Shown in pieces: positions 12,308-12,982 of a DNA stretch of 12,982 nucleotides. Position numbers and translations under genes: made by a program. Origin of the DNA: CAYPNP01 sp964412195. Its GTDB lineage: Bacteria; Acidobacteriota; JAAYUB01. Location of the stretch: positions 1 to 12,982 of the forward strand of contig CAYPNP010000050.1 of the NCBI GenBank assembly GCA_964412195.1, written 5' to 3'. Position 1 is the first letter of the stretch; every line of letters starts with the position of its first letter. The notes beneath the pieces were generated by a model. The model worked only from the letters and a program-made list of their open reading frames with translations. It searched no databases and was not told the DNA's origin.

Positions 12308-12982
12308 GACCAAACCTCCGGGATCGGAATGTCGCGCAGCCGCAGCTTGTCGAGAAAGGAAGGCCGGCCGGTTGCCTCGAACCGGCCGGTGAGAACTCCC
12401 CCGCCGTCGCGGCCGTCGAACCGGAAGCGGTACAGGGGGGAGATATGGAAGGGTGGAAAGGTGGGCGAAGCAGCATAATCGAGGCCATTGACCTCGACGA
12501 TCTCTAGGATCTTCCGGCTCTCGTCGGGGAGCTGGCCGACCTGCACCACTGCCTGGATAGCCCGCGAGACCAGTTCCTTGACTGCCCGGGCGGGGATGTC
12601 GAGACCCGATTGCAGCACCAGGTTCTCCAGGGCGACCAGGGCGTCGTAGGCGCTGTTGGCGTGCACGGTGGACATCCCGGCGTGGCCGGTGTTGAAGGCC
12701 CGGATCAGGTCCAGGGCCTCGGCCCCGCGCACCTCGCCCACGATGACCCACTTCGGGTTCATCCGCAGCGAGTTGCGCACCAGGTCCTGGAGCGTCACCG
12801 CCCGGTCGTCCTCGTGCAGGGCGTGCTTGCTCTCCAGGGCCGCCCAGAGCGGGCGGGAGAGGGAGATCTCGCGGGAGTCCTCCACCGTGACCACGATCTC
12901 CCCCTCGGGGATGAAGCCGCCCAGGACGTTGAGCAGGGTGGTCTTGCCCGAGCCGGTCCCGCCGGAGATGAGGATGTTCTTG
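12304..12982 (-). CDS. VirB11/CpaF/TrbB-type secretion ATPase, 5' end outside window
   Basis: The visible 225 C-terminal residues carry all main motifs of type II/IV secretion ATPases: Walker A SGGTGSGKTT, the Asp box TVEDSREI, Walker B VIVGEVRGAEAL, and the His box STVHANSAYDAL. These hexameric cytoplasmic ATPases power assembly of the secretion channel or pilus and cooperate with the coupling protein. The sequence RMNPKWVIVGEVRGAEALDL is close to both TrbB and CpaF. A conjugative role is favoured by the relaxase, mobC and traD genes downstream. The reading frame is open to the window edge, where codon 12981-12979 is Lys just before the P-loop, so the N-terminal domain is missing. A GTG at 12894 is internal and not the start. 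The stop overlaps the next gene by ATGA. Confidence 0.93.
   Translation of the reverse strand, partial: KNILISGGTGSGKTTLLNVLGGFIPEGEIVVTVEDSREISLSRPLWAALESKHALHEDDRAVTLQDLVRNSLRMNPKWVIVGEVRGAEALDLIRAFNTGHAGMSTVHANSAYDALVALENLVLQSGLDIPARAVKELVSRAIQAVVQVGQLPDESRKILEIVEVNGLDYAASPTFPPFHISPLYRFRFDGRDGGGVLTGRFEATGRPSFLDKLRLRDIPIPEVWS

Noticed and set aside
1..12982. CRISPR array, tRNA or rRNA genes, transposase
   Set aside because: No spaced identical repeats, no tRNA or rRNA motifs, and no transposase or integrase domain seen on either strand.

Overview
This window looks like part of a GC-rich conjugative plasmid or integrative conjugative element from a Gram-negative-type bacterium. The taxon cannot be fixed from the sequence. 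Two kinds of intergenic repeat are, from memory, common in Desulfobacterota, Acidobacteria, Verrucomicrobia and similar large environmental genomes. They are the GGCGGCC..CCCCTGGACCCC hairpins and the CACAGAGGCACGGAGG / CACGGATGGACACGGATGG motifs. No rRNA, tRNA or CRISPR array was seen.

Left part (1-2790, plus strand). ArdC-type antirestriction protein, a roughly 920-bp gap without a convincing gene but with several hairpins and short repeats, then a short mobile-element RadC (JAMM fold) and a single-stranded DNA-binding protein, closed by a strong hairpin terminator. ArdC, RadC and SSB together are typical of the leading, first-to-enter region of conjugative DNA.

Middle part (2878-7886). 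A cargo island of five genes with visibly different base composition. An AT-rich PIN-like nuclease gene lies on the minus strand. Divergent from it is a plus-strand set: a winged-helix regulator, a PD-(D/E)XK-like nuclease, a beta-CASP/RNase J-like metallo-beta-lactamase fold enzyme whose start overlaps the nuclease stop (ATGA), and an unrecognised 221-aa protein. The 305-bp divergent region carries five copies of the heptamer TTGTCCG/CGGACAA in palindromic arrangements, a good candidate operator set for the winged-helix protein. I do not recognise this gene combination as a named defence system. It is the best candidate here for something undescribed.

Right part (7952-12982, minus strand). 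A transfer operon read right to left: VirB11/CpaF-like secretion ATPase (cut by the window edge), a small exported protein, MobC-like relaxosome protein, HxHxH relaxase, and a TraD/VirD4-type coupling protein. The first four are tightly packed with ATGA overlaps or a 1-nt gap. A second gene for a 173-aa coiled-coil protein appears to lie wholly inside the 3' half of the relaxase gene in another frame, recalling mobB inside mobA of RSF1010.

Together: ATPase, coupling protein and relaxosome export the DNA; ArdC, RadC and SSB probably protect or process it on arrival; the nuclease-rich island is carried as accessory cargo, plausibly an inter-element or anti-phage system.
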